Shown piece after piece: positions 44,817 to 56,194 of a stretch of DNA of 64,000 bases; positions within the stretch are counted from its first letter, which is position 1, and each line of letters opens with the position of its first letter. The notes beneath the pieces were generated by a model. That model saw nothing but the letters and a program-made list of their open reading frames with translations. It ran no database searches and had not been told where the DNA came from. The position numbers and the translations under genes were made by a program. The stretch covers positions 3,515,801 through 3,579,800 of the forward strand of contig OX030957.1 of NCBI GenBank assembly GCA_943735955.1, in the 5' to 3' direction. The DNA is from Piscicola geometra (taxonomy: Eukaryota; Annelida; Clitellata; Hirudinida; Piscicolidae).

Positions 44817-46895
44817 TATTTTGATGGTAGTTATAAGCAAGAGCAAACACTAGATGAGTTGAGAAAGCGTCACAACAAATACAAAGAAAAAAATAAAAAC
44901 ATGTTTTCAACTTTCCAAACACTCACTCCCCCACTTCCTTGCAAAACTAAAAACAACAACTTCCGCCCCAACAACAACTACGATAATAACAACTACCACA
45001 ACAACTCTCAAGCTTTCAGCAGCGACGACTTCAACTATGCCATGCAATTCACCAGCAAAATAGTTAACAATTACTGCAATTCCTCTCATGACCACAACAG
45101 CAAAAGGCACCTAAACAACCAAACAAACAACAACCATTTTTTTCCAACAACCCATACCAACTGCATTACTTCCAACAACAATCTCTACAAAGTCGTGCCT
45201 TCCACACAACAACAAGACAACATTTGCCTCTACTACTTCCACAACAACACCTTGCTATGTGAGAGCATTAATTACCTCTTAAATAATCTTTTAATAATTC
45301 TTTTTTTCATAACCATTTTTCCCAAAAACCTCTATTCACTCTTTCAACTAAAGATTCATCCATACAACACGACTTAAACCATAAGCATCCACCTCACTAA
45401 CACAACCATCATTCCATCCAATACAACAACCCCCTTCAGACCACAGTAACAACTGCCATGGCTACATGTGCGACAGTGGCTCTAACTACTTCTCTTGTCG
45501 CCATGAAGAGCACTGCCTACCTCTTTCTTGCCAGGTCTCCTGATGTGATTATGAACCCTTAAGCGCTCCTCAAAATCTATCTAGTCACATATTATTTAAT
45601 TATTTTTTGATCTCATAGAGTGGTTCAATGGCGTCTGGGCGAAAGAAAACAGATCTTCCAAGTGCCTTGCTTATCGCTGAAGGTGGCTTGGTGTTTATTT
45701 TTTTATATTGTTTTCCTTCATTTCTTACTCATTCCACCAATTCATTCAGACAAAAGAAAGCCATACCAACACGAAAGCAGCAACCTCAACAGCAACAATC
45801 TTAACAACAATAACAACCTCAACAACTCCAACAACATCAACCACAGTTTCTACAACTCGAACACTCGTCTGAATGACTTTGGAAGTCATTTATCCTTCTT
45901 GTGCAAAACATTCAACAAAAGAGACAAACGGCTGCCATCGTGTGGCAGTAACAGGGATGGGTGAGTTGGGAGGAAGTGAATTGGTAGATAGGGATGGGTG
46001 GGTGAAGTTTTTTAAATTCAAGGAAGAATGAATGGCGAATGATGGATGAATGAAGGTGTTTGCGTTTGGTGGTTTGAGAACGCAGGAGTAGGAAATAGTT
46101 GAGTGATAACATTGGATAGCGGAGTAGAAATGGTGATGGTTTTCAAACCTAGTTTGAACTAAGTTTAGCATTTAATTTGACAGGGCGTTACTGGATGGTG
46201 ATGTGGTGGAAGAAAAAAAAAGAAAGATGCTGGATGAGTCATTAAAAATAAAAATGACGAAGGAAAAGCAGAAAAGACAACAGAAAATGACTCGAGAAAG
46301 GTTGCTTTTTTAGACTTACGGTGTGCTGAGTATCAACAATTAGATAATTGAAGGGATGTTTAATGTGCTTCCAGTAATTTTGTGTCGTGCATGTTCTAAG
46401 CATTTATTTTATTTTGTTCACTAAATTTATTATATTGTATTGCATTTATTAAAAGTAGAAGTCAGTCAGAAAGTGTCGAAGAGTAAAACGCAGAAAACAA
46501 AAAATACACGAGTACTAAAAAATGACATGCGCACTTTATTTAAAATTTTTAAAACGATGAAAAAGTTAAAAAAACTTGAAAAGCTACTTCGGGCCCTTCC
46601 AAACAGGGTGAGGGTGAGGAACATCAAAGAAGCGTTCAACCAATTGGGAAACGTAGCAACGAAGCGACTGCGCTGTGACAAGCCTCAAACCAAACTGGCG
46701 ATTCTACAACAGGCGATCTTTACAATCACCAGCCTTGAAGCACAGACTAGACGTGAGTGATTTAGTGGTGAATCGAAGGTTAGTTTCTTTATTGGATATT
46801 ATTTCCCACAACTTCTTTTAAACTACTTTGCTTCACTTACAGATCTAAACGGAATCCTTTCCAGAAATATAATGAAAAAATTAAGAAAGAATTGA
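44817..46895 (+). CDS. Class I bHLH transcription factor (E-protein, Daughterless/E2A-like)
   Basis: This is a nuclear E-box-binding factor that dimerises with tissue-specific bHLH partners. Exons are 44817-45258, 45440-45534, 45619-45682, 45750-45960, 46184-46300, 46607-46752 and 46843-46895, and every junction keeps phase. The bHLH is split by an intron. The exon at 46184 supplies the basic region, EKQKRQQKMTRER. The next starts VRVRNIKEAFNQLGN and runs through CDKPQTKLAILQQAIF to TSLEAQTR, a close match to the VRVRDINEAF...DKxQTKLxILQQAV pattern of E-proteins. The DNA-contacting Glu and Arg of RER are present. The N-terminal half is Asn-rich and shows no AD1 or AD2 motif that I can identify, and one exon is oddly Cys-rich (HGYMCDSGSNYFSCRHEEHC). 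The last exon ends LNGILSRNIMKK..., stop at 46893-46895. The true start codon is not found. The bHLH call is secure; the N-terminal exons are supported mainly by phase and open frames. Confidence 0.8.
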
Positions 46896-47195
46896 AACAA
46901 AACTACGTCATTGTCTTTTCTTTTCATCATTTAAATCATTCTAATCAGCCCCATCATCTTCATGATTACAGGATCCATAAACAGTTTTAGAAAAAAACTT
47001 ATTAAGTGAAAAAACTATTTTTCGTTACAAAGACAATCAACTTAACACTTTGAAGTAGCAAATGATGATGTTTTGAAATCAATTTTGGAAACGAAATTAA
47101 TCATTGTGTGCATTTTAAATCAGTGTCCATCTTGAATATTCTAAACTAACGAAATTTGACATCACATTCTTGACTTCTTTTGCTTCAATCTACAG

Positions 47196-47281
47196 ATTTG
47201 AAACGGAATTTTTTCGATGAAACTAAAAAACTAATGACAGTAATTTTTGGAATATTCTTAGTTTTTTCCAAATCGCTTTAA
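47196..47281 (+). CDS. Candidate alternative last exon of the bHLH gene
   Basis: About 350 bp past the regular last exon, TTTGCTTCAATCTACAG followed by ATTTGAAACGGAATTTTTTC closely resembles TTTGCTTCACTTACAG and ATCTAAACGGAATCCTTTCC at 46827-46862. Spliced from the same donor at 46752 it stays in frame (HLKRNFFDETKK...) to TAA 47279-47281. It may be a duplicated last exon used alternatively, or a dead copy. Confidence 0.4.
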
Positions 47282-47639
47282 CTGACATCAAAACTTTTTT
47301 GTTTGTTAGCAATTTTAACGAGCTTACCGTCTCATTAATTATGATAATAGCTTCATTAATTTTGAATTTTATAATGAACTTATTGGTTTTGGTAACACCA
47401 CTATCATTAACTAAATACCACCATCAACGAAAAATTCTATGCAAGAAAAATGGTCACGGATTGCAAGAAAGACGCACTACTGTTCAAATATTCACTTGAT
47501 TAAATCTCCATCATAATTCAGCTTTTCCGGTGGGCTTTCACATCAATTTCATGCCTAAAGATGTTGAGTTAACGGAATGAATCTATTCCTAACTTTTTAG
47601 TTTTTTTTTCTAGAAATTTATTTTTGCCCTTTTAATCGT

Positions 47640-47830
47640 GAAGATGATTGGTGTGCTGTTGATGATGACGATGACGTTAGTAATAATGATGGTGATTTTT
47701 TAGTCTAGGGAGTTAAACCAACGCAGGTCTTTTGACCTCTATGATAGATTATGTCGATGAGGGTGATAATGAAGACGATGATGATGATGACAATGATGAT
47801 GATGATAACGATGATGATGATGAGTATAAT
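47640..47830. repeat. GAT-rich simple repeat
   Basis: This is a degenerate GATGAC/GATGAT array in two blocks, near 47645-47700 and 47755-47825. Confidence 0.85.
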
Positions 47831-48449
47831 AATCAAGACAACGAAGAGTATGGCTAACTCTAGCTATAAAAAATAAAACTAACCAGTAAAATGGATCCAA
47901 GGAAAAGTCTGGCCAGTGTTTAAATAAATAAAAAACTAAAACTTAATTAGATATTTGTTTATCGCTTTTTGATACTTCGATTTGTACCTTATCTGCGCTT
48001 CTTTTTATGCGAAATTTATTTTTCACAGTTTGAATTTAATAGTCTGAATTTTTAATTTTTAATGACCACAATCAAAGCTTTAAAACTTAAAAAAAAATTA
48101 GTTATTAAATATTTATTCAGCGTAAAAAAGTATATTTTACAAAAGTATATATTTTTTTAAAATATTTAGGTTTCATAATAAAAATTTATTCAAAATATTG
48201 AATTAATATATATAAAGTTGAATTTATTTATTTAGATAATAATTTTTCCATTTCTGTGAAAAATAAATTAAATATTTCAAAAATTTTCACAAGAATTTAC
48301 TCGTATTAGCAAAACATTTTGTGAAACTTAGAAATATTATCTATTGATGTTTTGAAGCTTGAAAGCATGTGGTTGCATTATATAGGGTTTGGAGGTGTCT
48401 TGCATGCGTTGGTGTTTCATCCATGGAAAGTGTATTTGTTTGCGTGACT

Positions 48450-50167
48450 GAATGAGTGAATGAGTGAGTGAGTGAGTGAGTGAGTGAGTGAGTGAGTGAG
48501 TGAGTGAGTGAGTGAGTGAGTGAGTGAGTGAGTGAGTGAGTGAGTGAGTGAGTGAGTGAGTGAGTGAGTGAGTGAGTGAGTGAGTGAGTGAGTGAGTGAG
48601 TGAGTGAGTGAGTGAGTGAGTGAGTGAGTGAGTGAGTGAGTGAGTGAGTGAGTGAGTGAGTGAGTGAGTGAGTGAGTGAGTGAGTGAGTGAGTGAGTGAG
48701 TGAGTGAGTGAGTGAGTGAGTGAGTGAGTGAGTGAGTGAGTGAGTGAGTGAGTGAGTGAGTGAGTGAGTGAGTGAGTGAGTGAGTGAGTGAGTGAGTGAG
48801 TGAGTGAGTGAGTGAGTGAGTGAGTGAGTGAGTGAGTGAGTGAGTGAGTGAGTGAGTGAGTGAGTGAGTGAGTGAGTGAGTGAGTGAGTGAGTGAGTGAG
48901 TGAGTGAGTGAGTGAGTGAGTGAGTGAGTGAGTGAGTGAGTGAGTGAGTGAGTGAGTGAGTGAGTGAGTGAGTGAGTGAGTGAGTGAGTGAGTGAGTGAG
49001 TGAGTGAGTGAGTGAGTGAGTGAGTGAGTGAGTGAGTGAGTGAGTGAGTGAGTGAGTGAGTGAGTGAGTGAGTGAGTGAGTGAGTGAGTGAGTGAGTGAG
49101 TGAGTGAGTGAGTGAGTGAGTGAGTGAGTGAGTGAGTGAGTGAGTGAGTGAGTGAGTGAGTGAGTGAGTGAGTGAGTGAGTGAGTGAGTGAGTGAGTGAG
49201 TGAGTGAGTGAGTGAGTGAGTGAGTGAGTGAGTGAGTGAGTGAGTGAGTGAGTGAGTGAGTGAGTGAGTGAGTGAGTGAGTGAGTGAGTGAGTGAGTGAG
49301 TGAGTGAGTGAGTGAGTGAGTGAGTGAGTGAGTGAGTGAGTGAGTGAGTGAGTGAGTGAGTGAGTGAGTGAGTGAGTGAGTGAGTGAGTGAGTGAGTGAG
49401 TGAGTGAGTGAGTGAGTGAGTGAGTGAGTGAGTGAGTGAGTGAGTGAGTGAGTGAGTGAGTGAGTGAGTGAGTGAGTGAGTGAGTGAGTGAGTGAGTGAG
49501 TGAGTGAGTGAGTGAGTGAGTGAGTGAGTGAGTGAGTGAGTGAGTGAGTGAGTGAGTGAGTGAGTGAGTGAGTGAGTGAGTGAGTGAGTGAGTGAGTGAG
49601 TGAGTGAGTGAGTGAGTGAGTGAGTGAGTGAGTGAGTGAGTGAGTGAGTGAGTGAGTGAGTGAGTGAGTGAGTGAGTGAGTGAGTGAGTGAGTGAGTGAG
49701 TGAGTGAGTGAGTGAGTGAGTGAGTGAGTGAGTGAGTGAGTGAGTGAGTGAGTGAGTGAGTGAGTGAGTGAGTGAGTGAGTGAGTGAGTGAGTGAGTGAG
49801 TGAGTGAGTGAGTGAGTGAGTGAGTGAGTGAGTGAGTGAGTGAGTGAGTGAGTGAGTGAGTGAGTGAGTGAGTGAGTGAGTGAGTGAGTGAGTGAGTGAG
49901 TGAGTGAGTGAGTGAGTGAGTGAGTGAGTGAGTGAGTGAGTGAGTGAGTGAGTGAGTGAGTGAGTGAGTGAGTGAGTGAGTGAGTGAGTGAGTGAGTGAG
50001 TGAGTGAGTGAGTGAGTGAGTGAGTGAGTGAGTGAGTGAGTGAGTGAGTGAGTGAGTGAGTGAGTGAGTGAGTGAGTGAGTGAGTGAGTGAGTAAGTGAG
50101 TGAGTGAGTGAGTGAGTGAGTGAGTGAGTGAGTGAGTGAGTAAGGGAGTGAGTGAGTGAGTGAGTGA
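48450..50167. repeat. (GAGT)n array of about 1.7 kb, nearly perfect
   Basis: About 430 GAGT units are printed as identical lines. The only changes I see are two GAAT-containing units at the left end and single changes near 50094 and 50141-50146. On the minus strand it reads as a 500-residue Thr-His-Ser-Leu repeat, which I regard as non-coding. Confidence 0.98.
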
Positions 50168-50169
50168 TT

Positions 50170-52340
50170 GCTCATTAAAGTTGATTTAAAGGGTTCATAA
50201 ATTAGCTAACCGACTTTTGTTCACTACATTTGTCAAGACTGTTCCTAAAATAAGCTTTTTAGAACCTTATATAATTTAATGCATTTTTGTGTAACTTTTG
50301 CGGTTTCCAACAAACAAGAAAGTTGTAACCCTTTAAAACTTCTCCCGAATAATGTACTTTATTATGAAGTCAGGCAACAAATTAGACGCATAAAAACAAT
50401 TTTTAGTTATTTGAAAAACTATTTAATAAATATGTGATAAGTTGTATTAAAACATTTCTACTTTATTAAGATAATTTTACGAAAACATACGTTTCAATAC
50501 ATTTTCAGAATATAAACTTCTAACTAAGTAGTGCTTTCTAAGTATTAAAAAAAATTAAATTAATTTTTAAATAAAAAAATTGTGTGAAAATAAAAATGTA
50601 AACTCCTTAACGAAAAAAAATTTTAGCACATTTTTTTAGAATTCGTAACAATTTAAGTTAGTTGTTCGCTAATCAGAGTCTTAAAAATGTACAACTGAAA
50701 ACTTGAAAATTATAGCTTTAAATGTACATTTTAAATGATTTCAAACGTCTTCATTTCAACCCCAAAAGACATTAAAAAATGGTTTTGAAGTACCAAGTTA
50801 TTTCAAAACATGTTGGCAACTTTTCACTGAACTGGTGTTCACTGCATGCATTAAGAAAGCCATTTTTTCTCAATGTTCAATGAAGCAATAGAAAATTGAT
50901 CCTCGAGAAAAAAGAAACTAATTTATCATTAGAATAGAGAACATTAGCCAAAATATTGCAAATTTAAAGTTAATGGAGAATTTGATATTTGAAGTTCAAG
51001 CCTCCAGTGTTCAATGAATTGAGTATCTTAGAACATTTTTTAGAGTATTGCTCGTAGGCCTGAGCATCTATACCCAAATCATTGTTAAAAAAATTTGTTT
51101 TGCCTTCATCACTTGATAATAGTCTTAGGCAACTCACTTGCAATATTAAAGTTAAACAAGACTTAATTCAGTGAGTCTTTGATTCTATTCCGAATCAGTC
51201 TTCTTTTATCTCTTTATCTTTGACATCTATGTGGCAGATTTGAAATTTGAATGAACTCATCATCAAATTGGATTATTCTTATTTCATTCATCTCTTAAAG
51301 TTCATTTTAAAAAACAAAAGTATCTTCTTTCAACCTTCAAGTTTGATCCTCTTAACATGACTACTTTTTTGCGTATTTTGGCTTAAGCTTTCACCTTTGA
51401 AAACTATTCTTCAAAAAAGTGAAAACATTTTTTAAAAGGATCCAGTGGCGGATTGTGCGAAATCTCTCGAGAGTTGTTGAGAATGTCGATAAACGCTTCA
51501 TGGTTCGTTAAAGCATTAACTGGCATTTGAAAATCTTTTTGAATAACTTTTTTAAACTTCATTTTATGAAGTGATCAGAGCGAAACACTGTGTGTAAAAG
51601 GCGCCCATGTATAAGACGCAAATGATATTTCAAAGTTTGTAAAAAAAATATATTAAAAATTGAAAATTAGCAAATCGATTCGATAATGACTGCCATTTAT
51701 CTATTGAACAACCTATTCGAGAGATCATTTCAAATGAGTCTCATTAAAGATTTTACGCCCTTAAAAACTGGAAATTTTTTATATAACGCTTCAGAATTCA
51801 TCATCATCACCACGATTATTATCAATATTATCACGACCACCATCATCGTCATCATCACTATTGTCTAACTGACGAATTGTCCGCGTCAAATTGTCAGAAC
51901 ATAAACCTCTGAAACAATCGGAATACATGTTTTATTCTTTTGCAAAGTTTCAACAAATTTTTATATATTTAAATATCTACTTTTTTAGAGGCTAAAATAC
52001 ATTTATTTGAAGAATTTTGTTTAATTTTTGCAAGTTAAGTTCCTATTCATCAATTATTTTTCATAGAGTAAACTTCAAAGTACTAATTAAAATCAATCAA
52101 TCAGTCACTTACAGGCTTTTTTCAAATGAAAAATTGCAAATCAATAATTTTGTTAAATAAAAGTTTTTAAACCATTTAAAATGATTTTAACCAAGCCATG
52201 ATCAATTCCCTTTAACCCACAAACCACCTCAACATCACCTTAACCCCCATCATCATCAACATCATCACCACATCATCATCATCACTACGGCATCATAATC
52301 ACTATCACTGCAACACGTGTATTTCGCTTAGTAAACTGCC
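50170..52340. other. Gene-free AT-rich stretch
   Basis: It has short ATC/CAT runs at 51795-51860 and 52240-52300. A GC-richer phrase at 51440-51480 (CCAGTGGCGGATTGTGCG) may be a repeat end but has no second copy here. Confidence 0.5.
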
Positions 52341-52346
52341 TGACGT

Positions 52347-52580
52347 TTATTCTCTGTCCTTGAAGAACTGACACACTACGTTGGCAACGGAAAGGTTTTG
52401 AGGGTCGCAGAAGATCGAAAAGCAGTTTCTCCCTTGGGATCACACTGCAACTGGAAGAGTGATATGGTTAGATATGAGTGATAATAGCTGATTCTTGGAT
52501 CCTTTAGGCACTGGTGTTGAGGTTGCTATCGGAGGCGCAGAAGAGGTTCTTGTCGAGTTTGGCGTTGTTGTTGTTGTTTT
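52347..52580 (-). other. Two exon-like islands, unrecognised
   Basis: On the minus strand, about 52580-52505 can read KLDKNLFCASDSNLNT, and about 52425-52347 can read RNCFSIFCDPQNLSVANVVC and on to a TAA at 52349-52347. Both are GC-richer than the surroundings and look like diverged copies of one Cys-containing segment. Splice sites are not convincing, and in-frame stops lie close upstream. They could be a small secreted-protein gene, a pseudogene or chance. No function is assigned. Confidence 0.25.
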
Positions 52581-52599
52581 TACTGGTTTTTATTTTATT

Positions 52600-55595
52600 G
52601 TTGTCAATCCTATGGTTTTTATTAATCGAAAAATTGAATAATTTTAGTTCTATTCAAAAAGCATCAATTCGTTTTTTATATCATAAAAAACTTCACAGAA
52701 ATGTTTCAAATAATGAGAAACTTCAAATTAGTTATCATTTGAATTTATAAAAAATAACTTTGGTTTTATTTTGGGATTTTTTTCAAAATTATAAATAAAT
52801 ATGATTGATTATGTGGTGAAGCGAGTATTTAAAAGACCAGATTTCAGGAAGTTTCTTTTGTAGTTAATCAGAAATTTTGCGTTTTTTGCTTTTTGCAAAA
52901 ATTTTCGATTAAACACTTTTGCTTTGCGACACTTGAAAAATAATTAAATACGGCTAAGAAAACACTCTAAAAATGAATGCACACTTAAAAAGAAGCATTC
53001 AGAATTTTTTCTTTTTGTTTATAAAGTTTTGAAGCGCCATTTTGTGTTTAACATTTTTTCTTTTCTTTTTTTTCGTGTTTTATTTATTTGTAAATAATAA
53101 TTCATTTTTATTTTTAAGGATGGGGGTCTGCATGTAGGTTTTTGTGTGTTTCGTGTGAAGTGGAGAACAGATAAATCAAATATATATAAAATAATGCATA
53201 ATAAATAAATACATTTTCACGTTTTTAGTCAATTGCTCTATAATTAATGTTCTAAGTTCTTGTTTTTTCAGCATTTTTGATCTTCAAATCTTTCTTTGAA
53301 AAAATCACAGCAGATCATCCTCGTCGTCTTGTCTTCCACCCTTCTCTACTACAAAGAAGGGTGCGTGACTGTGTGTGAAAACACATGATGAACCTTTTCA
53401 CAGCTTTAGAAATACTTTAGATAAATATTATAGATTTTTTAAAAGAGTCTTGACAATGGAACTGACGAATGTTATGTTGTTGGTCAGAGAAGGGCTAACA
53501 GTTGGAAAATGGTCAACGTTGCAGCTGAGCCGGAAGTCGCTTTGTTACTCGAAATAATCACATATGATTATATATATTGATTATGCTTTTTGTATACAAA
53601 TAATAAATCATTATAATAATGTTTGTTAGTTAAAAGTAAGCTTTCTAAAATAATTCAAGTTGACTTTATTTTATTACTGAGTTTATTTCTAAAGTATAAA
53701 TACACAAAATTTATTCCCAGCTAAATATGCGTTTAATGAAATTAAAAATAGTGTTTTTCAAATTTTTTAATTAGATTAGTTTTTACATTTTTAATGAGGT
53801 ATCTAAGAAAAATGATTAATTGCTTTACGGACGATCAATTAGCTTTGGCAAATACCTTAATCATGTTCTCAATCTGAGTTGATCCCGTCAATCCGGGTTT
53901 TCATGAAAAATTTTTGGTAATTTAAAATATGAAAAATAATAAATCTATAAAACTAGTCAATAGACAAACTAGTTTCTACCTATTTAATTAAAATTAGGAT
54001 AACGAATTGGCTGACAAAAAAAAACAGTTAAATTTTTTTATAATTGAAAGTATGTTAAATATATATATTAAAAAATATTAAAAATTCCTTTTTCTTTAAA
54101 ACGAAGTCGTTCGTGACTTCTTAGAAAGTTTCTCATAAAAAAGTGCATTTGGAAGATGGTGTGCAAACTTCAGAACTCAACATATTTATGCTTTTTAGGA
54201 AGTATGTTGAAGCTTTCAAATTTTCATTTATTTATTTTATCAACGTTTAAAATATTTAAATTACTTGAAGTAAAACCTTTTATTCATTAATATATTACTA
54301 ACATATATGAAATATTCTCAAAATATTTAAACTAAAAATGGTAGGCTGCTTTGTTGAAAGATTAAATGACAAAGTTGATGGGTTTGAAATACTAAATTGA
54401 CAGCGAACATTCGAGGAGGCGTGTCTCAAAACTAGAGCTGGGCTGAACGCTCGATTCGCATTCAACTCAATATCGAATAGTTAATCAGATTGAATACGAA
54501 TGTTAAACACGTAATGCTCTTTTAAAAATTCCTGAATCAGCCAACCAATTTCAAAGCGTTGTTAGTGTTATAAGACTTAATACTTTTTGAATATTTTTTT
54601 TCATTTAGACACCTACGTTATACCACCAAGTCATAATGCTGCGTCAAAAAAGCTTCGCCTTTGTTGTTAGAGATTTCGAGGCGTCAGGGCTTGCATTGGT
54701 ATTTGATAACTAATGAAAAAAAATATTAAGATTTAAACATTGTTTGCAAATGAAAACCAAAGTTAAGAAGCGACTAGAGAATTGAGTTGATATGGCTGCA
54801 TGAGGAGGGAAGCGAAAGTCATTTGCTTTAATGCTGACATAAAGTTGCTTTATCCTTGCTATTGCTTAGTGATGTTGTTGGGTGCTGTTGTGGCTAGGTG
54901 TGGTGATTAAGTGTTATTGTTGGGTATTATTTTTACTTTTTTACGGTGTAATGTTGGAATTTTTTGATTTGTTTTCGGCATTGTTAATTTTAAAATTGGA
55001 AAAAAATTATTTAAACGATTTTTTGAATTAGTTATTAAACACATGCTGCTGAGATTTCAAAAACAATTATTTTTTCCACATTTTAAAACAATTATTTTTC
55101 CACATTTCAAAACATTTATATTTCAACATTTAAAACCCATTATTTTTTTCTATTTAAAACAGTTATTATTTATTCATCTTTCAAATAATTCACATAAATA
55201 CTTAGAATACGTCATAAAGCAGAATTACAAAGCTGAAAGAATGTCTCTTTTGGCCTACATAAAAAAAGGATATAAATTTTGAAGAAAAGGATTTACTACT
55301 TTTAATTTTTATGGCATTTTAAACTAGCATTTAAACAGTTTAAAAACCGTTTTTTCCACTATTAAAAACTTGAGTTGTATTTTTAACTCGCACCTAACCA
55401 ATAAAAATGGTTAATTATAAAGCAATTAATAACTTTGAAACACTTTCAGCTTAAAAATGATTCGTTTTCCAATAATTGGTAATTACCTTATAATTAGAAT
55501 CGTTCTTCACTGCAACCACTTGACTTATCGCGAACACATGTTCATTACCAAGACAAACTACCACCAGCACTTCGCATGCCTCGCAACCACCTCGA
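52600..55595. other. Largely gene-free AT-rich stretch
   Basis: Two weak exon-like patches on the plus strand are noted. One is 53311-53352 (QIILVVLSSTLLYYK, flanked by an AG and a GTGCGT). The other is 53456-53557 (ELTNVMLLVREGLTVGKW). They do not join in phase with anything I can see. The rest shows no supported feature. Confidence 0.35.
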
Positions 55596-55603
55596 CAAAC
55601 CCC

Positions 55604-55610
55604 TATAAAA
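55604..55610 (+). promoter_or_regulatory. Possible TATA box upstream of the aquaporin
   Basis: TATAAAA sits in a locally GC-richer CCCCTATAAAAACATT context about 590 bp before the aquaporin start codon. It would need a long 5' UTR or an untranslated first exon. It is suggestive only. Confidence 0.25.
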
Positions 55611-56194
55611 ACATTTTCTTATATTAATTTCGAAAATCTTTTCCAAAATATATCTCTAATAAATCAGTCGTTGCGTTTGTTTTATCAGCCTCCTTGTTAG
55701 TCCTCTCTTTATTTAGTTTCCATCCCCTCCCTTCTCTCCAAAAGACCTGGCCAACCTCCGAGGTTTTTCATTAGTGTGAAAGGTCCTAATTTCATTTTCT
55801 CAACAAATAATATACTGCTTGTGTGTCCAGCGAATTGACCTGCTCGCCGTGGAGTCTTCACATAAACACTGCTATAAGCTGCATAACTCTGCTGCAACGC
55901 AATGTTAGAGATGCTTCACTAAGCGCTAGAAACGGCGCACATTGAAAAAAAACAATTGCACGAAAACGCTTCAATTTTTCATACATTGGCCTGGAACCAA
56001 GTCAGATTCACGCCGCTATAATAAAATATTCATTGTTCAATGAATCATCAGCAAATTTTTGTTTGAGAAGAAAGTCAAAAAAGCGAATAATTCTTGAACA
56101 CGCGAGTCGAATAATCGTCAAGGCATCACCATTCAGGAGTTCAAGCAGTGCGTGAGTTTCATTCCCGAAACTAATTTGGAGGCGTGAATTAGAA

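Noticed and set aside
46440..46606. Lys-rich open extension upstream of the bHLH, giving an E-protein with Pro and Asn in the basic region (Id-like)
   Set aside because: Using the acceptor at 46601-46606 and the exon 46184-46300 restores a canonical basic region ending RER in perfect phase, so the extension is intron.
48337..50175. 612-codon open frame of Thr-His-Ser-Leu repeats on the minus strand
   Set aside because: It is the GAGT array read in a frame without stops; all frames of such a repeat are open and no gene signals surround it.
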